Of a stretch of 64,000 nt of DNA, positions 18,094 to 26,278 are shown piece after piece. The notes beneath the pieces were generated by a model that did not search any database, was not told the DNA's origin, and was given only the letters and a program-made list of their open reading frames with translations. The DNA lies in assembly GCF_020215645.1 (NCBI RefSeq), contig NZ_CP084058.1, positions 4,712,001-4,776,000 of the forward strand, written 5' to 3'. This DNA is from Nonomuraea gerenzanensis (GTDB lineage: Bacteria; Actinomycetota; Actinomycetes; Streptosporangiales; Streptosporangiaceae). A program made the translations under genes and the position numbers. Numbering within the stretch: position 1 is the stretch's first letter; each line of letters opens with the position of its first letter.

Positions 18094-18843
18094 TCAGGGG
18101 GTGAAGGGGTCGCGGCGGGCGAAGCGGGAGGTGGCGAAGCGCCAGGCGATCCTGCCGGGCGTCAGCCACCGCACCCGGGCGCCGTTGCGCGCCCGGCTCA
18201 CCACGCGGTCGGCCAGCCACGGCGCCACCGTCTCGACCCGGTCGGCCAGGATCGACAACACCCGCGCCGACCGCCGCCGCTCCTCCTCCGAGTAGCCGTA
18301 CGTGAGCAGGTCGGTGACCACCATCCCGGGGCTGAGCAGCCCCACGCCCACCCCGTCGGGCACCTCCTTGGCCAGCGCGCCGGTCAGGTAGCCGACGGCC
18401 CGCTTCGTGGCGCCGTACACGCCGAGCCCGGGCACGAGGCGCCCGTCGGTGCCGAGCCCCTCCATGTTCCACACGTGACCGCCGCCCTGGGCCGCCATGC
18501 CGGCGACGGCGACCGCGCAGCCGTTCAGCACCCCGACGAGGTTGACGTCCACGACGTGCCGGGCCTGGCCGGCGGGCAGCCGCCAGGCGGGCTCGCGCGC
18601 GTGCGAGACCCCGGCGTTGTTGATCCACACGTCCACCCGCCCGTACGCCTCCACCGCGCCGTCCCACAACGCCTGGAGCCCGTCGCGATCCGTCACGTCG
18701 GCGACCCGGGCAGGCACGTCCGACGCCTGCACGCGCGCGGGGTCGGTCCCGCACACCATGACCTGGTGGCCCCGCTCGACCAGCGCCCGCGCCAGGCCGA
18801 GCCCGAGGCCCCGCGTGCCGCCCGTGATCACGATCGTGCTCAT
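18094..18843 (-). CDS. short-chain dehydrogenase/reductase
   Basis: 249 aa. TGGTRGLGLGLA (7-18) is the NAD(P)-binding loop, NNAGVSHA (about 85) the conserved Asn motif, and YGATK (about 138) holds catalytic Tyr and Lys. Classical SDR; substrate unknown. Its ATG overlaps the stop of the MarR gene in an ATGA junction, so the two are co-translated. Confidence 0.88.
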   Translation of the reverse strand: MSTIVITGGTRGLGLGLARALVERGHQVMVCGTDPARVQASDVPARVADVTDRDGLQALWDGAVEAYGRVDVWINNAGVSHAREPAWRLPAGQARHVVDVNLVGVLNGCAVAVAGMAAQGGGHVWNMEGLGTDGRLVPGLGVYGATKRAVGYLTGALAKEVPDGVGVGLLSPGMVVTDLLTYGYSEEERRRSARVLSILADRVETVAPWLADRVVSRARNGARVRWLTPGRIAWRFATSRFARRDPFTP

Positions 18844-19313
18844 CCGGCCGCCTCCGCCCTGGCCGCCGCGGTGGCCTTGATGCCGCTCTCCAGGAAACGC
18901 CCGATGATCCGCCGCTCCTCGGCCGTGAACGCCTCGATCGCCGCCGTCAGGTGCCGCCCGAGCGGGGCGAAGAAGTGGCGGGCCAGCTCGGCGGCCTGCT
19001 CGTTCAGCGTCACCTCGATCTTGCGCCGGTCGGTGTCGCTGCGCCGCCGCTCGACGTGCCCTGCGTGCGCCAGCCGGTCGATCAGCGCGGTGGTGGCGGG
19101 CGGGCTGAGGGTGAGCGCCGCGCCGAGGCCGCCCGGTGTGAGCGGGGTGCCGGCCCGGGCGGCGTCGAGGATGACGACGAGGGCGTTGAGGTCCGTACGG
19201 TGCAGCCCGTGCAGGGCGGCGAAGCGCTCGGCGAACCGGTCGCTCTCCACGTTCAGCGCCCGCATCATCACCATCAGCTCGAACGCGCCGGGCGCGTCAT
19301 CGGTCGCGGTCAT
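18840..19313 (-). CDS. MarR-family transcriptional regulator
   Basis: 157 aa from ATG 19313; upstream in-frame codons lie in the operator region. The winged helix spans about 30-105, with LTPGGLGAALTLSPPATTALIDRL as the recognition region and HVERRRSDTDRRKIEVTL as the wing (conserved DxRxxxxxLT-like). It precedes the SDR gene with an ATGA overlap and diverges from the membrane protein gene across two palindromes. Confidence 0.9.
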   Translation of the reverse strand: MTATDDAPGAFELMVMMRALNVESDRFAERFAALHGLHRTDLNALVVILDAARAGTPLTPGGLGAALTLSPPATTALIDRLAHAGHVERRRSDTDRRKIEVTLNEQAAELARHFFAPLGRHLTAAIEAFTAEERRIIGRFLESGIKATAAARAEAAG

Positions 19314-19324
19314 GCCTACTATCA

Positions 19325-19353
19325 TTCCATGGTGGAAACATTCCATGATGGAA
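19325..19353. promoter_or_regulatory. twin palindromic MarR operators
   Basis: TTCCATGGTGGAA (19325-19337) and TTCCATGATGGAA (19341-19353) are two near-identical palindromes with centres 16 bp apart, filling the 61-bp gap between the marR and membrane-protein starts. Perfect arms are TTCCA/TGGAA. Position and symmetry suit binding of two MarR dimers that would shut both divergent promoters. Confidence 0.8.
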
Positions 19354-19374
19354 ATACTTGATCGGAGCCCTCCC

Positions 19375-20412
19375 ATGACGGCGCTGCGGAACGTCAGCGC
19401 GGGCCGCGTCCTCCTGCTCGGCGTGGCGGCCAGCGCGGCCATGACCGGGCTGATCTGGCTGCTCGGCGACCGGCTGCAGGGCATCGAGCTGCTGCCCGAC
19501 CAGGGAGCGTCCTGGTACTACTGGAAGCTCCCTGACCCGACGGTGTGGACCCGGTTGTCGGCGTGGCTCGGTTACGCGGCCCACCAGCTCGTGTTCTGGT
19601 GGCTGATCTACTACGCCCAGACCAGGGTCCGCCGCTACACCGGCGGCCTGCACCCGGTCAACGTGGTCGCCCTGGCCGTGAACACCGCGTTCATCGCCCT
19701 GCACACGCTGCAGACCCACCTGTTCTACGACGGGCTGGCGCAGGACGTGTCGATCTTCAGCTCGCAGGGCTCGGTGGTCCTGCTGCTGGTGGTCGTGCTG
19801 CTCATGGAGAACCGGCGGCGCGGCCTCTTCCTCGGCAGGCCCGCCCCCATCGGCCGGGCCGTCGTGGACTTCGCCCGCCGCTACCACGGCTACCTGTTCA
19901 GCTGGGCCGCCGTCTACACCTTCTGGTACCACCCGGCCGAGGCCACCTCCGGCCACCTGATCGGCTTCTTCTACATGTTCCTGCTGCTCCTGCAGGGCTC
20001 GCTCTTCCTGACCAGGGCGCACACCAACCGCTGGTGGACGTTCACGCTGGAGGCCATGGTCGCCGTGCACGGCACGCTGGTGGCCGTCATGACCTCCGGC
20101 CCCGACGGGGCCTGGCCGATGTTCCTGTTCGGCTTCCTCGGGGTGTTCGTCGTCACCCAGATGCACGGGCTCGGCCTGTCGGCCGCCGTCCGGTGGGTGC
20201 TGGCCGGCTGTTACGTCGCCGCCGCCGTGCTCGTGTACGGGCTGCGCGGCGACCTCGGCGGCGCGGCGGGCGAGGCTGTCAGGATCCCCGCGATCGAGTA
20301 CCTCCTGGTCGGCGTGCTCGCCCTGCTGCTCTGGCTCGGCCTGCGCGCCGCCGCCCTGTTCAGGCGGCCGGTCGCGTCAGCAGCTCCGCCAGGTGGTCCG
20401 CCAGCGCGGTGA
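19375..20412 (+). CDS. His-rich polytopic membrane protein, unknown function
   Basis: 345 aa from ATG 19375, GGAG 7 bases upstream. About nine membrane helices are predicted. Conserved-looking His and aromatic residues cluster at membrane edges: GYAAHQLVFWW, ALHTLQTHLFYDG, YHGYLFSW, FWYHPAEAT, GHLIGFFYMF, RAHTNRWW and VAVHG. That density of intramembrane His is reminiscent of haem- or metal-binding membrane proteins, but no known motif fits. It shares the MarR operator region. Its last 53 bases overlap the convergent APH gene. Confidence 0.75.
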   Translation: MTALRNVSAGRVLLLGVAASAAMTGLIWLLGDRLQGIELLPDQGASWYYWKLPDPTVWTRLSAWLGYAAHQLVFWWLIYYAQTRVRRYTGGLHPVNVVALAVNTAFIALHTLQTHLFYDGLAQDVSIFSSQGSVVLLLVVVLLMENRRRGLFLGRPAPIGRAVVDFARRYHGYLFSWAAVYTFWYHPAEATSGHLIGFFYMFLLLLQGSLFLTRAHTNRWWTFTLEAMVAVHGTLVAVMTSGPDGAWPMFLFGFLGVFVVTQMHGLGLSAAVRWVLAGCYVAAAVLVYGLRGDLGGAAGEAVRIPAIEYLLVGVLALLLWLGLRAAALFRRPVASAAPPGGPPAR

Positions 20413-21397
20413 GCCGGTCCAGCCCGGCGCCGCCGCGCGCCAGGCGGAACCCGTGGCGGCGTCCCCAGAACCCGGCCCGCACGGCGTGGAACTGGGCCCA
20501 CCGCCGCACCCGCTCCCGGTCCAGCTCGGCCGCTTCGGCGAAGAGGCCGAGCACGTGGTGCACGGCGGCGCCCAGGTCGTCCGCCTCGGCCAGCTTGAGC
20601 GCGAGCGACTTGAGCAGCGTGCCGCCGTCGTAGGCGGGGTCGCCCACGTGGCCCTTGGGGTCGACGGCCAGCCACGGCTCGCGGGCGGCGCGCAGGATGT
20701 TCCTGGGGTGCAGGTCGCCGTGGAGGAGCAGGTCGGGCTGCACGGGGCCGAGCTCGCGCGCGGTCGCCACGGCCGCGTCCAGCACGCGGGCGGGGATCGC
20801 GTGCGGCAGCTCGGCGGCGTCCTTGCGCAGCTCCTCCTCCCACTCGCCGGCCTGCTCGCGCAGCCTCGGCAGGCCGGGCGGGGCGGGGATCGCCAGCCGG
20901 TGGCTGAGCCGGCCCGCGACCGTCACCATCTCGTCCAGGTCGCCGGTCTCGGCCAGGGTGTCCGGCCGTGCCCGTTCCAGGAGCATGGCGTACCGGTCGT
21001 CGGCGCGCTCGTACAGCCTGACGGCGCCGCGCCCGCGCCACGCGGCGAAGGCGTCCGGCTCGTGCACGTTGCCGGGATGCGGGAACGACACCTTCAGCAC
21101 GGCCTCTCCGCCGGCCCGGTCGCCGGCCCGGTCGCCGGCCCGATCGGCGGCCCGGTCGGCGGCCCGGTCGGCGGCCCGGTCGGCGGCCCGGTCGGCGGCG
21201 CGGTCGCCGCCTGCGTGACCTGCTGTCCGCCGCACCGGGATCACGACGCCCACGCCGCCGTGCAGCACCTCGCCGTCGGGCACGCAGCCCCACCGCTCCA
21301 GCAGCTCCGCCACGATCCCGGGCAGCTCCGCCAGCCACGCCGCGCCGGCCGCGCCCTCCCGCTCGACCGTGGCGCGCGCGAACGTCTCGGGGATCAC
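20360..21397 (-). CDS. APH(6)/hydroxyurea-type phosphotransferase
   Basis: 345 aa. LLHGDLHPRNIL (about 215) is the Brenner catalytic loop of aminoglycoside-phosphotransferase-like kinases, and AVDPKGHVGDPAYD the metal-binding segment in the form seen in StrB/APH(6) and hydroxyurea phosphotransferase proteins. It may confer resistance to streptomycin-like compounds, but many homologs have no shown activity. Residues 65-97 are an A-D-R-A repeat inserted before the ATP-site strand (EAVLKVSFP). The 3' end overlaps the convergent membrane-protein gene by 53 bp. Confidence 0.85.
   Translation of the reverse strand: MIPETFARATVEREGAAGAAWLAELPGIVAELLERWGCVPDGEVLHGGVGVVIPVRRTAGHAGGDRAADRAADRAADRAADRAADRAGDRAGDRAGGEAVLKVSFPHPGNVHEPDAFAAWRGRGAVRLYERADDRYAMLLERARPDTLAETGDLDEMVTVAGRLSHRLAIPAPPGLPRLREQAGEWEEELRKDAAELPHAIPARVLDAAVATARELGPVQPDLLLHGDLHPRNILRAAREPWLAVDPKGHVGDPAYDGGTLLKSLALKLAEADDLGAAVHHVLGLFAEAAELDRERVRRWAQFHAVRAGFWGRRHGFRLARGGAGLDRLTALADHLAELLTRPAA
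21110..21205 (-). repeat. eight in-frame 12-bp repeats inside the APH gene
   Basis: Eight units of GGCGGCCCGGTC type (plus-strand view), encoding A-D-R-A or A-G-D-R on the minus strand. The array lies in a loop between two beta strands of the kinase N-lobe, so length change may be tolerated. Confidence 0.9.
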
Positions 21398-21416
21398 GCG
21401 TCGTACCGGTCCGGGA

Positions 21417-21974
21417 TCACGCGTCGTACCAGGGCTTGCCCTCGGCCCAGTGCCGCACCCAGCCGCCGAAGCCCGGACCGGCCGTGGTGTGGCCGAACTC
21501 GGCGCCGAAGGGCGAGGCGCCCTCGCCGGTGATGTTCCAGACGTGGCCGCGGTGCGGGCCGGTGACGATCAGGTGCCAGTACATGCCGCAGCCGTCCGTG
21601 CCCAGCACGATCGAGCCGGCGTCGAAGACCGGCGCGAGCAGCGCCTCGATCTCCTCGTCCGGGCGCGGGTCGTCCTCCCAGACCCACGGCCCCGTCAGCG
21701 GGAAGGGCTCGGCCGGCACCCGCTCGGGCCGGCCGTCGCCCCAGTCGTCGGGCAGCTCGGCCAGCGGCTCCAGCCCGAAGTCGGGCGGGCCGGTGTGCGA
21801 GCCGTCGCAGATCTCGGCCACGAACGTGCGGTACGGCTCGGGCAGGACGATCCCGTGCGCGGCCTCGAAGGCGCGGACCGCCTCCCAGCCCAGGGGCGGG
21901 CCGCCGTCGGGGAAGGCGGCCCGCAGGGCGGCGAGGTCGCCGGGATCGGCGTGGTCGGTGTTCACGGTCACCAT
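21417..21974 (-). CDS. SMI1/KNR4 (SUKH) family protein
   Basis: 185 aa from ATG 21974, GAGG 7 bases upstream. The SUKH pattern is visible: FEAAHGIVLPEPYRTFVAEI near residue 40 (L-P-x-x-Y), a middle acidic segment, and GTDGCGMYWHLIVTGPHRGHVW near 130, with WNITGEG. SUKH proteins often act as immunity proteins to contact-dependent toxins, yet many are housekeeping orphans. No toxin gene is adjacent. Downstream 20 bp lies the APH gene on the same strand. Confidence 0.8.
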   Translation of the reverse strand: MVTVNTDHADPGDLAALRAAFPDGGPPLGWEAVRAFEAAHGIVLPEPYRTFVAEICDGSHTGPPDFGLEPLAELPDDWGDGRPERVPAEPFPLTGPWVWEDDPRPDEEIEALLAPVFDAGSIVLGTDGCGMYWHLIVTGPHRGHVWNITGEGASPFGAEFGHTTAGPGFGGWVRHWAEGKPWYDA

Positions 21975-22024
21975 GATCACACCTCGCCCGGACCGTGCGC
22001 GAGCCCGTCGCCGTAGCACGGCCG

Positions 22025-22345
22025 CTACGACTCGCCGTGGTTCATCGGGAAGAACCGCTCGCTGACCGCCATCCACGCCGCGAACACCAGGCACCCGCCC
22101 TCGAAGGCCACCAGCCGCCCGTCCCACTCCTCGCCGGGCCGCCCGGCCCGCGCCGACGAGCGCAGCAGCGCCAGCCCGCCCGCCAGGTTGGCCGCCCCCC
22201 ATAGCAGGTTGATCCCCGGCCCGGACCGCCGCCCGGCCAGCGGCGTGAAATGCCGGTGCCCGGTGACGGCCGTGGCCAGGTGCGGGGCGCTGTTGCTCAC
22301 CAGCAGCCCCGCCACGAACGACCGCGCGGCCGGCGTGAACCTCAC
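22025..22345 (-). CDS. small membrane protein, unknown
   Basis: 106 aa from GTG 22345, whose GTGA overlaps the stop of the PemK-like gene, so it is translationally coupled. Three or four hydrophobic segments: FVAGLLVSNSAPHLATAVTG, NLLWGAANLAGGLALL and CLVFAAWMAVSERF. Two conserved-looking His occur in HLATAVTGHRH. No family was recognised with confidence. Confidence 0.65.
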   Translation of the reverse strand: MRFTPAARSFVAGLLVSNSAPHLATAVTGHRHFTPLAGRRSGPGINLLWGAANLAGGLALLRSSARAGRPGEEWDGRLVAFEGGCLVFAAWMAVSERFFPMNHGES

Positions 22346-22773
22346 CTCCCCGCTCCCCACCCGTACGTCTTCATCAGCCGGGCCGCGACCCGGGCGAACC
22401 GCTCGCCGTCGAGCACCGCGCCCTCGCGCCTGATGTCGTCCTCGTCCAGCACGAACACCCGGTCCAGCCGCACGTACGACACCTTGCCGTCCCGCCCCCA
22501 CGCCCCCAGCTCCAGCCAGTCGGGCCCGTCGTCGCCCCTGCTGGAGAGCATCATGCCCAGCAGCCTGCGGCCCGTCCGGCCGACGACCAGCAGCGGCCGG
22601 TCCTTGCCGCGGGACGGGTCCTCCTCGTACGGCACCCAGGCCCAGACGATCTCCCCCGGGTCGGCCAGGCCGTCGAGGTCGGGGGAGTAGGCCAGGGAGA
22701 CGGCTGCCCGCAGTGAGTGGATCTCGCGTACCGCACCCCGGACCGGCCGGGGGTCCTCTCCTAGATCGCGCAT
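22342..22773 (-). CDS. PemK/MazF-like protein
   Basis: 143 aa. Residues 38-75 read PGEIVWAWVPYEEDPSRGK then DRPLLVVGR and LLGMMLSS, the start of the PemK/MazF SH3-like barrel (GEIVW..P.....RP.LV). The usual MazF active-site Arg and Ser/Thr are plausible but not certain. No antitoxin gene is next to it, and the downstream coupled gene encodes a membrane protein, so toxin function is doubtful; the N-terminal 35 residues are an extension. Confidence 0.65.
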   Translation of the reverse strand: MRDLGEDPRPVRGAVREIHSLRAAVSLAYSPDLDGLADPGEIVWAWVPYEEDPSRGKDRPLLVVGRTGRRLLGMMLSSRGDDGPDWLELGAWGRDGKVSYVRLDRVFVLDEDDIRREGAVLDGERFARVAARLMKTYGWGAGR

Positions 22774-22802
22774 CTACCGGAGCTTACGGACCATTCCGGG
22801 CG

Positions 22803-23150
22803 TCAGGCCAGCCCGGAGAAGAACTCGCGGACGTCCGCCACGAACAGGTCGGGCGCCTGCAACGCGGCGTGGTGCCCGCCACGGGGGAGCTCCGGCCAGC
22901 GCACCACGTGGCGCCCTTGCTCGGCGTGGCGCCGCACGGTGGTGCCGCCGGGGAAGACCGCGATCACGGTGGGCGTCCTGTCGGGCTCGGCCGGTGGCGC
23001 CCAGCCGGGGGCGCTCTCCTCGTAGAGGCGGCCGGAGGAGCCGGCGGTGCCGGTGCACCAGTAGAGGGCCATGTTGGTCAGGATGTCGTCTGCCCGCGCC
23101 CGCTCCTCCTCCGTCAGCCCCGTCAGGTCGTCGGTGGGGAACGCGGTCAC
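22803..23150 (-). pseudogene. epoxide hydrolase C-terminal remnant
   Basis: The 115 codons match only the C-terminal third of N-terminal-domain-type epoxide hydrolases: ERARADDILTNMALYWCTGT, AVFPGGTTVRRHAEQ, and RGGHHAALQAPDLFV with the catalytic His. The nucleophile Asp and lid domain are missing, and the frame further upstream does not look like the family. It abuts another gene remnant on the opposite strand. Confidence 0.7.
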
Positions 23151-23160
23151 CGAGGCGTTC

Positions 23161-23261
23161 AGGTGGTCGTGGCCTTCCTCGACGTGGACTTCGAGGTGCT
23201 GGAGCCGGTCGAGCCGAAGGAGCGGCTGCGCGCGCTCGGCAGCCGGCTGATCTCTGTCTAG
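23161..23261 (+). pseudogene. C-terminal remnant of a WYL-domain regulator
   Basis: The plus frame ending at TAG 23259-23261 reads VVVAFLDVDFEVLEPVEPKE and then RLRALGSRLISV, the form of the last 30 residues of YafY-type WYL regulators (xEVLxPxELxxxLxALxxRL). No start or upstream domain belongs to it: upstream is the antisense of the epoxide hydrolase remnant. This looks like the scar of a deletion that joined two gene ends. Confidence 0.5.
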
Positions 23262-23272
23262 AATATCGTTCT

Positions 23273-24037
23273 GTGACGTCAGCGTTCTTCACGCGCAAAA
23301 GGGATGAGTTCGTCCCCGCGCCGCACGCCCGCGGTCCCTGGTCCCCCGACATGTTGCACGGCCGGTTGCTCGGCGGGCTGGCCGCCCGCGCCCTGGAGGA
23401 GCGGTACGCCGAGCCGGGCCTGCGCTTCGCCCGGCTGACCGTGGACCTGTTCCGCAACAGCCCGATGTTGCCGGTCACCGTGGAGACCACCCTGGTCAGG
23501 GACGGGCGCAGGATCCGGGTGGCCGACGCCGTGATCTCCACTGAGCAGGGCGTGATCGCGCGGGCCGCCGCCGTGCTGCTGCGCGAGGGCGAGCAGCCCG
23601 ACGGCGAGCGGGCGCTCGTCACCCCCGCCTGGGACGAGCCGCCGCCCGCCGCGCCGCCGGCACGGGGCGACGGCTGGCGGCCGCCGTTCGACCTGTGGTG
23701 GGTGACGCCCTTCGGCGAGCCGGGGCGGGCCTGGATGCGCGAGCAGCACCCGCTGGTGGACGAGGAGCCGCTGACCCCGTTCGTACGGGCCGCGCTGGCC
23801 GCCGACTTCGCCAGCCCGATGGCCAACGCCCAGCGCGACGGGCTGCGGTTCATCAACGCCGACTACACGCTGACGCTGGCCAGGCTGCCCGAGGGCGAGC
23901 TGCTCGGGGTCGAGTCCACCGGGCACGTCAGCGCCGACGGTGTCGCCACAGGTCAGGTGACCATGCACGACACCGCCGGGCCCATCGGCTTCTGCGTGGT
24001 GACGGCGCTCGCCAACCCGGTGATCGGCGGGCGCTGA
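23273..24037 (+). CDS. acyl-CoA thioesterase-like (double hot-dog) protein
   Basis: 254 aa from GTG 23273. TAGAAT at 23259-23264 is a -10 box 8 bases upstream and no Shine-Dalgarno is seen, so a leaderless start is likely. Two hot-dog repeats are suggested by WSPDMLHGRLLGGLAARALE (about 20-40) and FASPMANAQRDGLRFINADY (about 180). The protein resembles TesB-like thioesterase family members that hydrolyse acyl-CoA. Substrate unknown. The convergent neighbour is gnd, 25 bp away. Confidence 0.8.
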   Translation: MTSAFFTRKRDEFVPAPHARGPWSPDMLHGRLLGGLAARALEERYAEPGLRFARLTVDLFRNSPMLPVTVETTLVRDGRRIRVADAVISTEQGVIARAAAVLLREGEQPDGERALVTPAWDEPPPAAPPARGDGWRPPFDLWWVTPFGEPGRAWMREQHPLVDEEPLTPFVRAALAADFASPMANAQRDGLRFINADYTLTLARLPEGELLGVESTGHVSADGVATGQVTMHDTAGPIGFCVVTALANPVIGGR

Positions 24038-24062
24038 AGGCCACGCTGAACGCCACTGAGGG

Positions 24063-25487
24063 CTACGCCGGCCGCTCCGTGCGGTCGCCGGACCAGTCCG
24101 TGTGGAAGGTGCCCTCCTTGTCCACCCGGTGGTAGGTGTGCGCGCCGAAGAAGTCGCGCAATCCCTGCACCAGCGCCGCCGGAAGGCGGTCGCGGCGCAG
24201 CCCGTCATAGTAGGCCAGGGCCGAGGAGAAGCCGGGCGTCGGCACGCCGATCTGGACCGCCGTGGTGACCACGCGCCGCCACGACTCCTGCGCCGCCTCC
24301 AGCGCGCCCGCGAACGTCGGGTCGGCCAGCAGCGTGGGCAGGTTCGGGTTCGCGTCGTAGGCCGACCTGATCCGGTCCAGGAACTTGGCGCGGATGATGC
24401 AGCCGCCCCGCCAGATCGTGGCCATGGCCCCCAGGTCGAGGTCCCAGCCGTACTCCTTCGAGGCCGCGGCCATCTGGTCGAAGCCCTGCGCGTAGGCCAC
24501 GATCTTGGAGGCGTACAGGGCCTGCCGCACGTCCTCGATCAGCTCGCGCCCGCCGACGCCGGACAGCTTCGGCCCCGCCAGCGCCTGCGCGGCGGCGCGC
24601 TGCTCCGGGTGGCCCGACAGCGCCCGCGCGAACGTGGCCTCCGCGATGCCCGTCACCGGCACGCCCAGGTCGAGGGCGCTCTGCACGGTCCAGCGGCCGG
24701 TGCCCTTCTGCTCGGCCTGGTCCACCACGAGGTCCACGAACGGCTTGCCCGTCTCGGCGTCCACCTGGTCGAGCACCTCCGCGGTGATCTCGATCAGGTA
24801 GGAGTCGAGCTCGCCGCGGTTCCACTCCCTGAACACCTCGGCCAGCTCCGCCGGCGTCGCGCCCAGGGCCTGCCGCAGCAGGTCGTACGACTCCGCGATG
24901 AGCTGCATGTCCGAGTACTCGATGCCGTTGTGCACCATCTTCACGAAGTGCCCGGCTCCGTCGGGGCCGACGTGCACCGAACACGGCACCCCGTCCACCT
25001 TGGCCGCGATGTCCTGAAGGATCGGGCCGAGCGCCTCCCACGACTCCTTCGAGCCGCCCGGCATGATGCTCGGGCCGTTCAGCGCGCCCTCCTCGCCGCC
25101 GGAGATGCCGGTGCCGACGAAGTGCAGGCCGCGCTCGCGCAGCGCCGCCTCGCGCCGCCGCGTGTCCTCGAAGTGCGCGTTGCCGCCGTCGACGATCATG
25201 TCGCCCGGCTCCATCAGGTCGGCGAGTTGGTCGATCACCGCGTCGGTGCCCGCCCCCGCCTTCACCATGATGATCGCGCGCCGCGGTCGCTTCAGGGAGG
25301 CCACGAAGGCGGCCAGGTCCTCCGACGGGATGAACGTGCCCTCGCCGCCGAACTCCTTCACCAACTGCTCGGTACGGCCGTGCGACCGGTTGTGCACGGC
25401 CACCGCGTACCCGTGCCTGGCCAGGTTCCTGGCCAGGTTGCGCCCCATGGTCGCCAGACCGGTGACGCCGATGTCTGCCAAGTCCAT
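24063..25487 (-). CDS. gnd: 6-phosphogluconate dehydrogenase (decarboxylating)
   Basis: 474 aa, the normal length of the long dimeric form. GVTGLATMGRNLARNLARHG (8-27) is the NADP site with the family GLAxMGxNL pattern. GNAHFEDT, GISGGEEGALNGPSIMPGG and KMVHNGIEYSDMQLI hold the substrate and catalytic Lys/Asn residues. It oxidises 6-phosphogluconate to ribulose 5-phosphate with NADPH production in the oxidative pentose phosphate pathway. GAGGAG lies just before the ATG. It stands alone, without zwf. Confidence 0.96.
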   Translation of the reverse strand: MDLADIGVTGLATMGRNLARNLARHGYAVAVHNRSHGRTEQLVKEFGGEGTFIPSEDLAAFVASLKRPRRAIIMVKAGAGTDAVIDQLADLMEPGDMIVDGGNAHFEDTRRREAALRERGLHFVGTGISGGEEGALNGPSIMPGGSKESWEALGPILQDIAAKVDGVPCSVHVGPDGAGHFVKMVHNGIEYSDMQLIAESYDLLRQALGATPAELAEVFREWNRGELDSYLIEITAEVLDQVDAETGKPFVDLVVDQAEQKGTGRWTVQSALDLGVPVTGIAEATFARALSGHPEQRAAAQALAGPKLSGVGGRELIEDVRQALYASKIVAYAQGFDQMAAASKEYGWDLDLGAMATIWRGGCIIRAKFLDRIRSAYDANPNLPTLLADPTFAGALEAAQESWRRVVTTAVQIGVPTPGFSSALAYYDGLRRDRLPAALVQGLRDFFGAHTYHRVDKEGTFHTDWSGDRTERPA

Positions 25488-25562
25488 CTCAGCTCCTCTT
25501 CGGGGAATACGCCTGATCCAGCCCGGCGGTTCGCGGGGATATTCCCACGTCAGCCGGATGGG

Positions 25563-26255
25563 TCAATCACTCTGCCGGACACCGAGCTCGTCGAGGCGAT
25601 CCAGCATGTCCGCCGGGTCGGCGTACACCCGGAACGCGCCCGACCGCTCCAGCTCGTCCCTGCCGTACCCGCCCGACAGCAACCCGACGCCCAGCGCGCC
25701 GGCCCGGCGGGCGGCCAGCAGGTCCCACACGCTGTCGCCCACCACCATGGCGTGCGCCGGGTCCACCCGGACCAGGGCCGCGCCGGCGAGGAACAGGTCG
25801 GGGTCCGGCTTGGCCCGGCGCACCAGGTCGCGGGTGACCATCGGAGTGTCCTCGGGCAGGTCGAGCATGCCCAGCGCGAGGCGGGCCGTGCGGGCGTACC
25901 CGCTGGTGCAGATCGCCCACGGCACGCCGCGCGAGGTCAGCTCGCCCAGCAGCTCCTTCGCGCCGGGCAGCGGCTTGACGGACTGGACCTGCTGCTCGTA
26001 CGCGTCGGCGTGGTGGGTCTGCAGCTCGTCGATCTGCTCCCGGGTCAGCTTGAGCCCGGTCTCGCGCAGCAGCGCGCTGACGAACAGCCCGCCGCTCATG
26101 CCGATGCGCCGGTGGATCCGCCACACCGACAGGTCGATTCCCATCCCGGACAGCGCCTGCCGCCAGGCCACCACGTGCTGGTAGACGCTGTCGATGAGGG
26201 TGCCGTCCAGGTCGAACAGGAACGCGGGCGTGGGTGCCTCCGGGAAGTCGTACAT
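25563..26255 (-). CDS. HAD-superfamily phosphatase (Cof/PGP-like)
   Basis: 230 aa. FLFDLDGTLIDS (13-24) is HAD motif I with nucleophile and acid Asp. CTSGYARTARLAL is motif II, the Lys in RAKPDPDLF motif III and VVGDSVWDLLAARRAGA motif IV. A helical cap lies between I and II. This is the beta-phosphoglucomutase/phosphoglycolate-phosphatase type; substrate unknown. Its ATG is only 23 bp from the divergent NAD(P)-binding gene, so the promoters must overlap coding DNA. Confidence 0.88.
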   Translation of the reverse strand: MYDFPEAPTPAFLFDLDGTLIDSVYQHVVAWRQALSGMGIDLSVWRIHRRIGMSGGLFVSALLRETGLKLTREQIDELQTHHADAYEQQVQSVKPLPGAKELLGELTSRGVPWAICTSGYARTARLALGMLDLPEDTPMVTRDLVRRAKPDPDLFLAGAALVRVDPAHAMVVGDSVWDLLAARRAGALGVGLLSGGYGRDELERSGAFRVYADPADMLDRLDELGVRQSD

Positions 26256-26278
26256 GCGTCCATGACACCATGGCCGGT

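Noticed and set aside
22342..22773. Toxin-antitoxin system around the PemK-like gene
   Set aside because: No antitoxin-like ORF is adjacent; the coupled neighbour is a small membrane protein. Reported as a lone PemK-like protein.
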